Assembly: GCA_963971425.1 (NCBI GenBank)
Contig: OZ020516.1
Coordinates: 1,364,001-1,428,000, forward strand
Length of the DNA: 64,000 nucleotides
Direction: 5' to 3'
Source: Bryoerythrophyllum caledonicum
Taxonomy: Eukaryota; Streptophyta; Bryopsida; Pottiales; Pottiaceae
The notes under the pieces are model-generated. The model was not told where the DNA came from. It did no database searches and saw only the letters and a program-made list of their open reading frames with translations. Positions 42,201 through 53,290 of this stretch are shown here, in pieces (position 1 is the first letter of the stretch; every line of letters begins with the position of its first letter). A program made the position numbers and the translations under genes.

Positions 42201-42991
42201 ATGTCTAGGTCTACAACGAAGCACAACCAACGGGCTTTCCAATTCGTGAGTTCTGATTTCTCTGTGTCGAGTCTGTCATACGTCATTTTCGGATTTTCAC
42301 GAGTAGTCTTCACAGTCGTTCCTCTATGCTGATATTGTCAAACTGATTTGACGTCGTGTTTGTGAATTTTCTCCGCAGCGCGTCTGTATTTGTGAGTTTG
42401 TGACTTGATTTCCAAAATCGATGAACTTCTAAGCTATTGTATCACCAATCTGCTGCTAGATTTCTGAGTACGTTGTTTCCCTGCGCAGATGACGATGGAG
42501 GTTCTTTGGCATGATCTGTTGCTCCCAGGGTTTCTGGAGGGACTGCACCGAGAGTGGAGCGATTGGGATGCTTTCCAGAACGGCGCCTACATCGCCTCAA
42601 TGCAGACGACAATGGCTGTTTTGGAAGACCTTTGGCAAACATGCCACAGTTGGGACTCATTCATTGACAAGACTGTCGAGGGAGCAGCTCACCGGCTGGC
42701 GAGGTGGGATTTTCACGAACTTCTGTGGTCTTGGACTTCAAAGGAGGACATCATGAGGAGTTCTTTCAACCGCAATTATCAGTTGTTTTCAAAGTCGTGG
42801 TCCCTATCTGCTTCAATTTTGAATGATGAGATCCTCGTGGCGCCTTTGGAACGCTTGACGGATGTGCAACTTGGAGAGTTGCGGCAGATTCTGGAGGTGC
42901 CAACGACGACACGCATTGACGAGCCAAACTTCGAGAGTTTGGAGCTGAACCAGGGAGTTTGGATCTCACCTGCACATCAGAGGAGACGCTG
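42201..42991 (+). CDS. Unrecognised spliced gene, two exons seen
   Basis: Exon 1 is 42201-42245 (ATG, 15 codons, MSRSTTKHNQRAFQF), preceded by a good acceptor (TTACTTGCAG) of a possible 5'UTR intron and followed by donor GTGAGT at 42246. The next acceptor CCTGCGCAG ends at 42488; exon 2 is 42489-42991, in phase, ending at a second strong donor CTG|GTGAGT. Together they give about 182 residues, helical, rich in Trp and Leu (VLWHDLLLPGF, LWQTCHSWDSFIDK, LLWSWTSKED), with no family I know. Downstream acceptors at about 43250, 43420 and 43640 give early stops, so the last exon is unclear. There are no lesions in this stretch, unlike its neighbours, so it may be a real gene or an undamaged part of a mobile element. 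Confidence 0.5.
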
Positions 42992-44028
42992 GTGAGTTTG
43001 ACAAAATCAGTACTTCTGAAGTGCAGTTTATGTAGGGTTTGTTATCATTCTTGCAAGCGAAATGGATTTTGTATGTTACATTCACAATGTTTCCTTCTCC
43101 TAGAATCTTTTGACCCTACATACATGCTTTCAACTTACATACGAACTACATTTTCTTCCACAAATCACTCAAGAATATTTTGGAATAAGTTATAACCATC
43201 CTAAACCCTGAAGCACTAATAACGTACAGTTTTTGTTGTTGCCTTCAGATTTTGTGACGTGAATGTCTACTTGAAATGGTAGTTTTTTTAAGAATTACAG
43301 TTGCAACAATTTTTGCATTCTCCAAGAGCCTACTGTACATAGTAGATCGGGGTTGTTATTTTTGATATGTCATTTCTGTAGCACGATATCAGCTTATTAT
43401 TTGCGTTGTTTTGCATGCAGCAGATATGGTATACATGCGCTCAGTTTGTGCACAATGTTTCCATGAGACATCCAAGATGTTACACATTCAGGATCTTAAA
43501 TTGTGTTATTGAATACAAAATTGTAAAATGTTGTATTCTTCTGATTTTCTGCTAGCCTCTCATCATGTTTGTTTCCTGCTTTGTTGATTTTCTGTAGCAC
43601 TAGTTTCACCATTGCTTAAACTTTTGTCACAATCTTGCAGTTAGAATGACATGGAAAACATTCAAGTCTATTCAAGAACACGGGATAGAAGGAAAAAAAT
43701 GAGACTAAAAGAACCAAAAACAAAATTAGGTGCAAGCAAGGGAGTAGGAATCATATTAAGAGTTCAAGGAATAAAAAGGGAGAAAACATCAATAAGACAA
43801 GTTCAAGTAAAAAATGTGGTAAAACAAAATATGGGAGGTGAGTAAAAATATGTATAAATAAAATACCCCATTTTTTAATACTCCTTTGGAGAAATTATAA
43901 ATACCAATATGGTGCTTTTAATTTCCAACATTTACCTTTACTTCAAAAAATACCATGCCTTTTAATGAGCTTTCCAAGGTAAATAGCCCCCCTCTAAATA
44001 GGGCATTGTTGCACGTATATACAAATTA
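42992..44028. other. Intron or spacer, no exon assigned
   Basis: AT-rich, with several TTGCAG acceptors (about 43250, 43420, 43640) but no convincing exon. A Lys-rich frame at 43651-43845 is probably chance. Confidence 0.35.
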
Positions 44029-46258
44029 TTAGGAGTGAACCTCTCGAGCCTCAAGGTGATCGGCGCCTTCCGCCCAAAGATTAGGGTTCCCCTGGTACTC
44101 TAGCAGAGCGCGGGGAGCTTCCATATTGTGCTCCTCCTCTTCCTCGGCTATCAACACATCAAATTCACGATTTGGTTCACGCACCGGGACCGGCCGTAGG
44201 GCATCCGGGTCGGAATCCTCCGAGTGAATATTTGCATCGTACCATTGAACGGGATCGGCCCCTGGTCTTTGTTGAAGGCATTGGCTATTGGTATAAATAT
44301 ACACCAATGACGCAGCCTTTTCCGCCGCTAATCGGTTTTGGCTCTTGTTGTGGACAAACAAATACATACCCCAGTTTCGTTCGCAAGAGCTAGCTCAAAA
44401 CATGTCAGGGCTAGAATACGAACAACTATTTTAGACAATTTCTTGTCTACGATCCTGGCCCACCATTGGTGAAGTTGAGGCTTTGTCTGGCGGATGTTAG
44501 ATGCCTTGATAGGGCCATATGGTCCTGTGCCCTCCTCGTACTGTGTTAACTCATATTGGACGTCGTCATAAGAGATTTCCAATACCTCCATCATTTTGCC
44601 AACAACCCGATTCAATGCTCTTTGTGCAATTCCGTCAGCCCTAAGCGCCACATTATCCTTGAGGTACGGATTCAAAAGAGCCCCGGCGTAGTGAACATCA
44701 GTAAAAACCATTTGCTACCGGGCATCAAAAGATTGCTCAAGAGTGGATGCTATGTCAGCTCGTAGAGTAAAGGGCGACTCTCTCAAAGAATACACGTGTT
44801 CTCGTAAATTATGCATTACAAGCCACGCACGACCCATGGCAGGTTCGTGGCCATCAAACACTCGCAATGCCTTCAAAACATCCCCTGTCATGTGCACGTA
44901 ACTCTGACATCGTTGCCAAAGGGCCACATCTTCGATGGTGAGCACCACATTACGCGAAGCGGTTGCTGCTTGTCTCCATTCTGTCTATTCCGTAGGGTTG
45001 CAATGTAGTTTACAACACAGGGGTGGTCTTTCAACTGCTCCAACACTCTTTTGAGTCTCACCAATCGATCCAACATAAGGAAATTACAAGCAAAGCGGGT
45101 TTCAGTGGGCACTACAATATGCAGGTTTGGACTCAACTCACAAAGTGTTCCCATTGTCGAATGATGATTTCTAATATATTTGCACAATTTCTTTGCCCTC
45201 TCTATTAAATCTTTAAATTCTTGGACCTTCGCCCAATCTTCCAACATGAGATCCAATGCATGTGCCATGCACCCCTGCTTGTGAATGTGCAGGTATGTGA
45301 GAATAATATCATCCATCACTCCAAGCATGTTGGGAGGATTGTCTGTACAAATATGTGTCACATTCTTGGAACCCACCTTCTCAATGTAAACTTTCACTTG
45401 GTCCGCTATGTACCGCATGGACTTCTTCTCACCACTGGTGTCTATGCTCCCCAAGAATACGTCACCACTAGGGCACAACATCATTAAATTCATGAGGGGC
45501 CTCCGGTGGACATCATCCCAACCATCCGTGCATATCGACACCCCATAATTTCTGATTGCAAAACCAACTTTGGCTTCAATCTCTTTCTCAATTTGCAACC
45601 ATTTAGGTTCAATCAATCTAGTCCTCAACTGATGATATGTAGGAGGAGTGTACTCAAACTTTGCCACGAATGTTGCCCTCATTGCATCGATGAACGCCTG
45701 ATTTTGCGCCACATTAAAAGGCACATTCGCTTGATAGAAAAGGGTCGCCCACTTCTAATCAAGTTCCTTCCTCTTTGCAGTGTTTAAAGCATCAAGCATC
45801 CATTGTTGATGTAGTTGCCCAGATCTAGTGGAATTTAAGGCAGTAAGACCACCCGACAGATGTGAAGGGTCGTTTCCTTCAGAGAAATTAGGCACTCTTT
45901 CCCGAGGCCCACTTGTTACCCCACCCGCCACATTATTTTGAGTGTCGCATTGGCTTGAAGTGTCAATAGTTGGTGCCCTCGATGGACCACTCGGAATTGA
46001 ATCTTCGCCATACATGTCCCCGCCCGTCATACGTTGCGGAACAATGTTTCCACTATTGGCAAATCGATATCGCACATGGGGAGGTAGGCTACGACAAATC
46101 GACCTCTCTGACTTGGCGCCATATCCAAAGTGAGCGAACCCACGCTCACATTTGTAGCTAAAAGTAAAGTTGCAGAAAACACAACTCACTTTGCCCTCGT
46201 TGTCACCAAAATTGTACCAAGGTTCCCATTCTTTTGTTTGCTTCCTTTGACTTCCCAT
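44029..46258 (-). pseudogene. hAT-superfamily transposase with DUF659 core, copy 2 (decayed)
   Basis: Starts at ATG 46258 (MGSQRKQTKEWEPW). A BED-type zinc finger is visible (VSCVFCNFTF, then HFGYG). The DUF659/RNase H-like core has both first catalytic Asp residues (SICTDGWDD, ICTDNPPN), RRPLMNLMML, VFLGSIDTSG, and GCMAHALDLML. The C-terminal region has LHQWWARIVDK and MYLFVHNKSQNRL. Lesions: TAG 45755-45757, a frameshift near 44960, TAG 44715-44717 where copy 1 has Trp, and a frameshift near 44370. It ends in an acidic tail (EEEEEH). It is less damaged in catalytic residues than copy 1. It lies downstream, on the minus strand, of copies E and D, the same order as A-B-C-hAT on the plus strand. 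Confidence 0.9.
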
Positions 46259-46554
46259 TGCATTCACGGCTTATGCCAAATACCCCCTGCTTCTCCTATC
46301 CAAGCCAAAATACGGGGCTAGTGATAGTATAGAATTGGGTGAAAATATGAGTTCTGATAGCGCTGGTGCATTGCTTGAATCAATTTCTATATCACCTCAG
46401 CCGCACAACAGTGTCGCCTGCCACCCAAGTAGACTCGCAAGGAGCTCAAACTGAATTAAGGTTCAAGGGATATAGGCTAAGGTGATGAGCGTGAGGACAA
46501 ACGGCCCTCCTCGATCCTTTTAAACACGAGCCAAGAACGGGTGGGACCTGACGC

Positions 46555-46670
46555 GCCAAGGGCAGGGACATCTCCGCCCTGCCCTGGTGGGGCGGAGACA
46601 TCTCCGCCCTGCCCTGGTGGGGCGGAGACATCTCCGCCCTTACCCGGGCAAGGGCAGAGACGTCTCTCCA
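46555..46670 (-). repeat. GACGTC-type array upstream of hAT copy 2
   Basis: Three near-identical 30-bp units (GGGCGGAGACATCTCCGCCC plus TGCCCTGGTG) and a diverged fourth with GACGTC. It stands about 300 bp upstream of the transposase start. Confidence 0.9.
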
Positions 46671-46682
46671 ATCTAGGAGAAG

Positions 46683-46935
46683 GAGGCCTTTGGGTCATTT
46701 TGGGTGCTTAGGCACTCCTCCTCTCCATGAGGAGGGTGGAGGTTTTAATATAGGGTGCCTTATTTTTGGTTCCGACAAGATTGCGACGCACTTAAAATAA
46801 CAAGCAGATTATGTCTAGGAAGAAAAGCTAAATGGAAAGTACGACTTTTGTCCTTTGACGGCATGCTCTCCAATAATGAACACTTTTATTAGCTCTCTAT
46901 TAGATCAAGTAGTGAATAGCATGGGAGCTATGCAA
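46683..46935 (-). promoter_or_regulatory. U module upstream of hAT copy 2
   Basis: About 85% identical by eye to 48080-48320 upstream of copy D: GGGTGCCTTATTTTTGGTT, CCGACAAGAT, CACTTAAAATAACA, GACGGCATGCTCTCCAATAA, TTATTAGCTCTCTATTAG. A further TAGTGAATAGCATGGGAGC string occurs at 46910 and 48756. It is non-coding and sits on the far side of the array in both places. Confidence 0.6.
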
Positions 46936-47107
46936 GTCCCCATCTATAACGGGTAGTATAGGCCTCTTGTAGAATGTTATGTGCAAGTTCCCTAAATAAA
47001 TTGTACCATTACAAACAAAAAGGATATTTAAAACCATATAATGTTTAGAGCAAAAGCATTGTTCACAAAATTGATTTGCTACATCCTAAACCTTTAAATA
47101 CTCCTAG
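46936..47107. other. Spacer
   Basis: 3' flank of copy D. No gene seen. Confidence 0.4.
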
Positions 47108-47764
47108 TTAGTAGTAACGTTGGTGAAGGGCTCGTTCGGTCGTCCTCAGCGTACCACATGCTTGTGCCTTTTTGCTTGCGACTTGGACGTGGGTTCCGTC
47201 GGAGTGCACATCTGAACTCGACGTGTCGGTATCGTAGTTGGGTGTGTCGTCCATTACAGTCATGAACTTGCCCAATCCACCTTCCGGATACTTGTGCCAT
47301 CCCATTGGAATTATTCCATATTCTGGGCTAGGAATTTTTATCTTCCCCGGCATCGACTTCAAAGTGAACCAATTCACTCTCTTGCCCAACTTCACCTCCG
47401 CATGATTCTCCCGCGCACTCAAGAGATTTACTTCGTTGCGTTTGACAAATGGGACATCATACAACACTTGGTAAACTTCGATGCATCGATTTCTAAACGC
47501 CTCGTCGACGGAATGTTTCAAATTTGCCTTGTGGAAGCGTCGGTGATAGTTGTGTCGCTCCTCTGGGAAAGCCTTGTCGATGTGGCACCACTCGATGAAG
47601 TTTGCGCAATCATCAAAACTCCATGGCTCCAGTACGTCTTCCCAACCTCGAAAAGCCAACTTTGCGGGATTACGAAGAACGTGCAACCGCTTCCGATGGG
47701 CGTTTCCTGCTCGTGCGCGGGTCTTCTCTTGCTCCTCCTTGGCCAATTGTCCTGGTGAAAACAT
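47108..47764 (-). CDS. RING-family short paralogue, copy D (N-domain only, open)
   Basis: From ATG 47764 (MFSPGQLAKEEQEK) a 218-codon frame is open to TAA. An in-frame extension upstream to 47881 lacks homology to the paralogues, so the internal ATG is preferred. The N-domain is complete: RKRLHVL, AFRGWEDV, PWSFDDCANFIEWCHI, FPEERHNYHRRF, NKAN-like KANLKH, RCIEVYQVLYD, RNEVNL, AEVKLGKRV. It ends after an acidic/Ser segment (YDTDTSSSD) and has neither coiled coil nor RING. Closest relative here is copy E. It may be a truncated member or a genuine short form; unlike A and E its frame is unbroken. Confidence 0.65.
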   Translation of the reverse strand: MFSPGQLAKEEQEKTRARAGNAHRKRLHVLRNPAKLAFRGWEDVLEPWSFDDCANFIEWCHIDKAFPEERHNYHRRFHKANLKHSVDEAFRNRCIEVYQVLYDVPFVKRNEVNLLSARENHAEVKLGKRVNWFTLKSMPGKIKIPSPEYGIIPMGWHKYPEGGLGKFMTVMDDTPNYDTDTSSSDVHSDGTHVQVASKKAQACGTLRTTERALHQRYY

Positions 47765-47914
47765 GGTTTGCACGTGTTCTCGCAAAAATCTGGCGTGGAT
47801 GGATGAATGAAGACCTCGCATGACGCCATCATCCAGCTCAATGAAGAGATGGATGGATAGGAGTATGCAAGGCAGGGACAAATGAAGAGTTTCTCCATTA
47901 AAATAGTAATCCGG

Positions 47915-48035
47915 TAGGGGCGGAGACGTCTCCGCCCTTGGCTTGGTAGGGGGCGGAGACTTTCCCGCCTTTCCCCGATAGGGGGCCGGGACGTCTCTGC
48001 CCCACTAGGGCAGGGGCGGGGACGTTTGCTTGAAA
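47915..48035 (-). repeat. GACGTC-type array upstream of copy D
   Basis: About four units of about 30 bp: GGGGCGGAGACGTCTCCGCC, GGGGGCGGAGACTTTCCCGC, GGGGGCCGGGACGTCTCTGC, GGGGCGGGGACGTTTGC. Confidence 0.85.
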
Positions 48036-48079
48036 AAATTTGGGGGGGGGACATCCTTATCTACCTCTTGAAGGAGTCA

Positions 48080-48320
48080 TTTGAGGCCATTGTTGCTTGG
48101 CCCACGCACTCCTCATCTCCATGAGGCGGGTGCACAATTAAATATGGGGTGCCTTATTTTTGGTTCCGACAAGATCGCGTTGCACTTAAAATAACACGCA
48201 GATTATGTCTTTTCCTAGTTCTAGGGAGGAGGGCGATATGGAAAGTACAACTTTAGTACTTTGACGGCATGCTCTCCAATAAAGAACACCTTTATTAGCT
48301 CTCTATTAGTTTTGGAGCAA
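48080..48320 (-). promoter_or_regulatory. U module upstream of copy D
   Basis: Homologous to 46683-46935 upstream of hAT copy 2. Two unrelated genes thus share the same distal upstream DNA plus the same array type. Confidence 0.6.
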
Positions 48321-49211
48321 ACATAAGAGTGTAGAAAATTATTTCCTTTCAAATTTTTTAAAAAATTCCTTGTCTTTAGTGGAAAATAACGCTTCAACTC
48401 AAGTCAAAGATTTTCACATATTGCCAAAAATAAAACGGGCAAGGTACCAAAAACAAAAACGTCTTACCACATAAAACTTAAAGATGTTAACTTTTTATAC
48501 TTTTGATTTTTTCCACAACAACATGTGGTGTGGACCTTCATATTGACAGTTTAGATCATCAATCTAAAACATATCAAGTATCTAAACACTAAAATGATAA
48601 TTGCCCATTTTTGAGCTTCCACTACTAGCATAGTTGACTTGAATTGCGCTTCACCCTTTTTCTACCTCTAACAATTGGTGTATAAGGAACTAACATCATC
48701 CTAAACTACCATTAGTAATGGATTTAGAACTTATGTAGTGCAAAAATTTGATACCAAGTAGTGAATAGCATGGGAGCTATGCAAGCCTTTCAATCCGTGT
48801 GGTTAAAATTTATGAAATTTTTTGGGGACATTAACAAAGAAGTATTTATTGAGATCCTACGGTTAGATGTAGAAATAAAAAGTTTTTGTCTCCCTTCTTA
48901 GGCATTATACTATAGCCGGGCAGTTTTAAAGTGTTTTGGAGCAAAAATGCCTTGGTCCTTTAGGGATTAAAAATGTTTGGAGATTTAAAAATTGGTCTTC
49001 ACCATTTTTGTTTATACAAATGCACAAATCCTCATGAGGCTTAAATACATCCATAATCACACCACTATTATCAAGTAGAATGTAGACACTACTATTCATA
49101 TTTTTTTTTTCTATGCGTAATGTAGTACAAAAATGGGAAAATACATTAAACGCTAAAAGATATAGCATTGTAAGAAAAATGTCACTTGGTACCGCAAAAC
49201 AAAAAATACAC
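48321..49211. other. AT-rich DNA, no gene seen
   Basis: Short frames only. It separates the U module of copy D from the 3' end of copy E. Confidence 0.45.
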
Positions 49212-51496
49212 CTAGTCAATATTCATTGGGCTATTAGTAGTGCCACTCGCCCCTTCCTCGTTGTCATGTGCCCCTACATGCGTCGAGAGGTCTTCATCCG
49301 AGCCCAATACAAGTCTACGAGACGCCCATCGTGTTCTCCTCGCTGGTCCATCTTCATCCAACACGGCCCTTAGGATTTGGGATTGCATGAGCTGGTCGAG
49401 CGCTTGCCGTGTCCCTGGACTGTGCACATCGGGCAAGAAGTCGATTCCGTCATTTCGGAAAATTTCTTTCCACTCTGATTCGGATAATTGCCTTAGTTCT
49501 TGCGAGTCCGGTTGGTCAACGTTATGAGAAATGCGATCCCCGTTGTCGTCTGTGATGCGAACTCCATCAACGGCCCACAACCATTGCCGGGGATGAGGTC
49601 CGAATCGGAATTGCTCCTCGTTCTTGTCCCAATGGCCATTAAAGCATTGGCAAAAGAAATTTCGTTTTCCTTGACCGTATTTGTCCTTTAACGGGATCAA
49701 ATTCTTGCACACTCGGACAATCAGCTCCGGGACCCTTTCCCAACCCCATTCGTTTGAGAGGTGCATCTTATCCAACGAGTGCATCTTCAGTTTCCAGCTC
49801 CACAACAAATCCTTTCCTCACATCTGTGATTGATCAGCAGCGTTCGTCACATTGAATTCCCAATGCGGGGGTATGTATGGAACTAATCCAAAATGTTTGT
49901 ACAATCGCTTGTGAAAAGGGGCCTTGCACAATGAGCACCGTCGGCGTGCAACCATCAAGCTAATCAAGCAAAATGGATGGTACAAGTGCTCACAAGTGCT
50001 TAGATGCATCCCACCTTCTGGACCAAATGGGTTTAGACAAAATGAGCAAGTCGTACCGTCCGATACGAAGCTCGAAGGTTGTGGCCACAATAACATGGGG
50101 TTGCCCCGATGGTTGAGGGTGGATGAAACCTCCTTTTTGAAATCCCATTTGTAACGGGACCAATCGATGGTTGTTTGCCCACCGGCGGTTTTCACCATTG
50201 CCATTTCATCCATCTTGAAAATATCATCTACGAGGGCCCACGACGTCAAACCAAACACCCGCTCTTGGTTGTTTTCGGTGTAGTTGTTGTTGATTTTCTG
50301 GAATTCCGCCACCAATTGTCGGGACCGATCCACCGTGAAGACGCAGGCCAACTTCCATTGATAGTAATGTTCTACCAACACATCCAAGCGACTTTGTAGT
50401 CTTGAATTCTCTTCAAGTGCTTTAGCGAGTTCTTTGCCGCCGTCACCCCCTGCACCCTCTTCTTTGTTGACCATAGCTTTGTCGGCGTTGGTAGGGGCCT
50501 CGTCAAACAACAATGAATCGTCTTGGGTTGACACGTGTACCAGCCCTTCCTCCTCCCGTCGTGGATTCCGATCTTCTCTGGTCATTGTACTAGTTTGAAG
50601 GGCAAGTTGGAGCTCCTCCATATCACGTCGCTGCTGGTCAATAACAATGTTTTTATCATTGACTTCAACTCTCAACTTGCGAACCTCATCGCGCAATGAC
50701 AATAGTTCTGTTGTCTTCCCTTCCAATTGGTTCAGCAAGGTTTGGATAGTGCTGGCAAAAATAGCACCAATAGAGGCTTCTAACATTCATCAACAACCGC
50801 GGGAGATTGTACCTGAGCTACAATGTTATTAATGGTATCGTTAACGACTACGTTAACTGTCTGTTCCGCCCTTCTTCGTTTGGTGCGTGCTTGTATCCTT
50901 TGGCTCCTTGTGATTGGAACGTGGGATCCGTCAGAGTCTGTATCCGTGTTTGAGGGATCGGTCTCGTACGTGTCGACCGGTTTAGTCTTCGCCATCAATT
51001 TGCCCAATCCGCCTTCTGGATACCTCTGTGTCCCCATTGGAATCAATCCATTCGCCGGAGAAGGAACTTTTATGATATCTCCCATGGCTTTCAAGGTGGA
51101 CCAATCCACCCTCTTGCCCAACTTTACCTCCGCGTGGACACCTCGCGCAAGGAAGAGATTTACTTCATTGCGTTTGATATAAGGGATGTCGTACAAGACC
51201 TGGTATACTTCAATGCACCGATTTTTGAACGCCTCGTCGGTGCACTTCCATAAATTTTCCTTGCAAAAGCGTCGGTGATAATTGTGTCGCTCCTCTGGGA
51301 AAGCCTTGTAGATATGGCACCACTCGATGAAGTTTGCGCAATCCTCGAAACTCCATGGCTCCGGAACTCCTTCCCAACCTTTGAAAGCGAGTTTAACAGG
51401 ATTTCGAAGCACATGCAACCTCTTCCGCTGCTTGTTTCCCATTCGTAGTCGACTCTTGTCTCATTCTTCTTTATTCATTTTTACCAGCGTGGCCAT
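49212..51496 (-). pseudogene. RING-finger family protein, copy E (nearly full length, lightly damaged)
   Basis: First ATG 51496 (MATLVKMNKEE), then TGA 51461-51463; the next ATG 51442 (MGNKQRKRLHVL) starts a clean 220-codon frame with the N-domain (PWSFEDCANFIEWCHI, FPEERHNYHRRF, RCIEVYQVLYD, VDWSTLK) and an acidic/Ser linker. It ends in TAG 50780-50782, while a second frame opens at ATG 50786 with the shared string ATGTTAG and runs to TGA 49818-49820: coiled coil, VLVEHYYQWKLACVF, and a RING-H2 finger with C-x2-C-x14-C-x-H-x2-H-x2-C-x10-C-x2-C near 50060-49900, then FHKRLYKHFGL. After the TGA the same frame continues to 49212 with the C-terminal domain (KRNFFCQCF, EEQFRFGP, SEWKEIFRNDGIDFLPD). 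The TGA replaces a Trp kept in copy A (KWGEDL). A ubiquitin ligase role is likely from the RING only. Confidence 0.85.
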
Positions 51497-51628
51497 GGGT
51501 GGGGAAAATCTGAATAACGTATGTGATGCAATGGATGAAGTCCTCACAAGACGCCCACAACCAACTCAATTAAGAGGTGGTTGAAGAGGGAGTATGTGAG
51601 GCGGGGACAATTAGGGGCGTGCACGATA

Positions 51629-51635
51629 TTATATA
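51629..51635 (-). promoter_or_regulatory. TATA box of copy E
   Basis: Minus-strand TATATAA lies between the array at 51675-51805 and the ATG at 51496, 133 bp upstream of it, mirroring cassette 1. Confidence 0.5.
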
Positions 51636-51674
51636 GCCGATAGACGAAGCACTAGTCTAGGGTCTCCGGGCTAG

Positions 51675-51805
51675 GGCGGGGACGTCTCCGCCCCTGCTCG
51701 GGTAGGGCGAAGACGTCCCCGCCCTACCCGGGCAGGGACGGAGACGTCCTCGCGGGAGGGGCGGAGAGTTTTGCGCCTCTGCCTGGGTGGGGTGGGGACG
51801 TCTTT
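51675..51805 (-). repeat. GACGTC-type array upstream of copy E
   Basis: About four units, for example GGGCGGGGACGTCTCCGCCC and GGGACGGAGACGTCCTCGCG. Confidence 0.85.
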
Positions 51806-52348
51806 GCGAAAAAGATTAGGAAACCACATAATTAGGGGACTTTTGTCCTTATTCTCTGCCAAGTCCACTTCCTAGGCTTCACGTATCAGTTCGCTTTGCG
51901 GCCTGAAAGTGAGTTCGGTGGGTGGTCGGGCTTGGCCCATTTATTGCACCCAGACTCTTTGTGGTTTTTTTTAAAACCATCATTTTGGAATTTAGACCAC
52001 AGTTGGGATTGACTATCAAGTATGGCGGGCAAAGGAAGTAGGTCGATGGAGAACGCCCTAAATTTATGGATTTGGATGATGTTGGTGAGACGGTGCTTTT
52101 GTTTACCAACACGAAGTTGATGTTAAGATTCAAACCGCATGATGAATGTTCCATTCTATATAACCATAAATTGATCTCATGACAAATAAGACAACATCCA
52201 TGTTGTATGGTAACAAACTTGAATCCCATTACTAAGAAAATATCACGTAGAGGAAAGAGTTGCATATGCAACCCTTTAAAGGTCCAAGGTGATCCTACAA
52301 CATAACTACCAACCGTATAACCGCTTTCTAACATGAACCGTCTCGTCA
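51806..52348. other. Spacer with dispersed repeat
   Basis: No gene supported. 52116-52202 (AAGATTCAAACCGCATGATG...) is nearly identical to 59960-60040, an ~85-bp dispersed repeat. It might include the 3' LTR of the Ty3 element, but no LTR edge can be shown. Confidence 0.45.
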
Positions 52349-53290
52349 CTATGTTACTAACCAGCTGTTACGATGTAGTTCGTAACATAACCCCCCTTTT
52401 AGTGTCAAGCCCCCTTTGTGATTCCGTCCTGGTGCTTGAGGATGACTTTTGTAAAACTGAGCAACAACATCAAGTGCATTTTCAAGATTTTCAGCTAGTT
52501 CCCACGAGTTCTCATCTGGTCCATATCCTTCCCCAAAAACCAGGTAATGTAACTTTTTCCAGCGGCCGAATAATCTCAAGTCCAAGACCTGGTGAACTTC
52601 CCACTCAATGTCACCCTCTGGAGTAATAATAGGTGGGGGTCTTGTTTTACAATGACCTAGAATGGTATCTTGATTGTACTTTTGGAGAAGTGATACATGA
52701 AATACGTTGTGTATACAAAGTGTCTTGGGCAATTTCAGGCGGTAAAGTAGGTCTGAAAACTTAGCTATAATTGAAAATGGTCCCAAAAATTTAGCAGCCA
52801 ATTTATGTGACGGTGTTGTTGTGGAAATGTTTCGATGGCGAACAAGGACGTTATCTCCGACCTCAAAAGATGGTTGTAGTGTCGCTGCCCGATTAAAGAT
52901 GCGTTTGGCATTTTGACCTGCTATATGATTCATGGTCTTTAATTCTTCATGAACCTCTTGTAAATGTTTTACTCTGTCTTCAGCTGCTGGGAGTGTAGAT
53001 GAGGTTGGAGTCATAAAGGACACTGCTGGATGGTACTCGTAAGTCGCATAAAATGGAGAAAAACCGGTTGTTGCGTGAGAGGCATTATTATATGCAAATT
53101 CGGCAAGAGGAAGGAGGTCTACCCAATCATCTTGGCGGTTTGTCGTGAACATTCTCAAGAATTGCTCGAGAACTTTATTTAATCTCTCGGTTTGGCCGTC
53201 CGATTCTAGATAAAAAGCTGTTGTTGGAGATGTTGGATATTCTCTTCCATGGTGCATGGGCAGCCGGTATTGGGTGCATAAGGCCATACC
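52349..53290 (-). pseudogene. Integrase C-terminal part with chromodomain
   Basis: The frame begins in the end of the integrase core (ESDGQTERLNKVLEQFLR, WVDLLPLAEFAYNN), passes the GPY/F-like module (VGDNVLVRHRN, LAAKFLGPFSIIAKF, HNVFHVSLL) and ends in a chromodomain (EWEVHQVLDLR, LHYLVFGEGYGPDENSWE). The chromodomain is thought to direct insertion to marked chromatin in this lineage. About 312 codons are open up to TAA at 52349. The upstream integrase core is lost at the junction with the inserted segment. Confidence 0.85.

Noticed and set aside
43651..43845. Lys-rich small ORF
   Set aside because: A-rich DNA gives Lys-rich frames by chance; no further support.
48926..49219. 97-codon minus-strand ORF in AT-rich DNA
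   Set aside because: No motif or paralogue and biased composition; likely chance.
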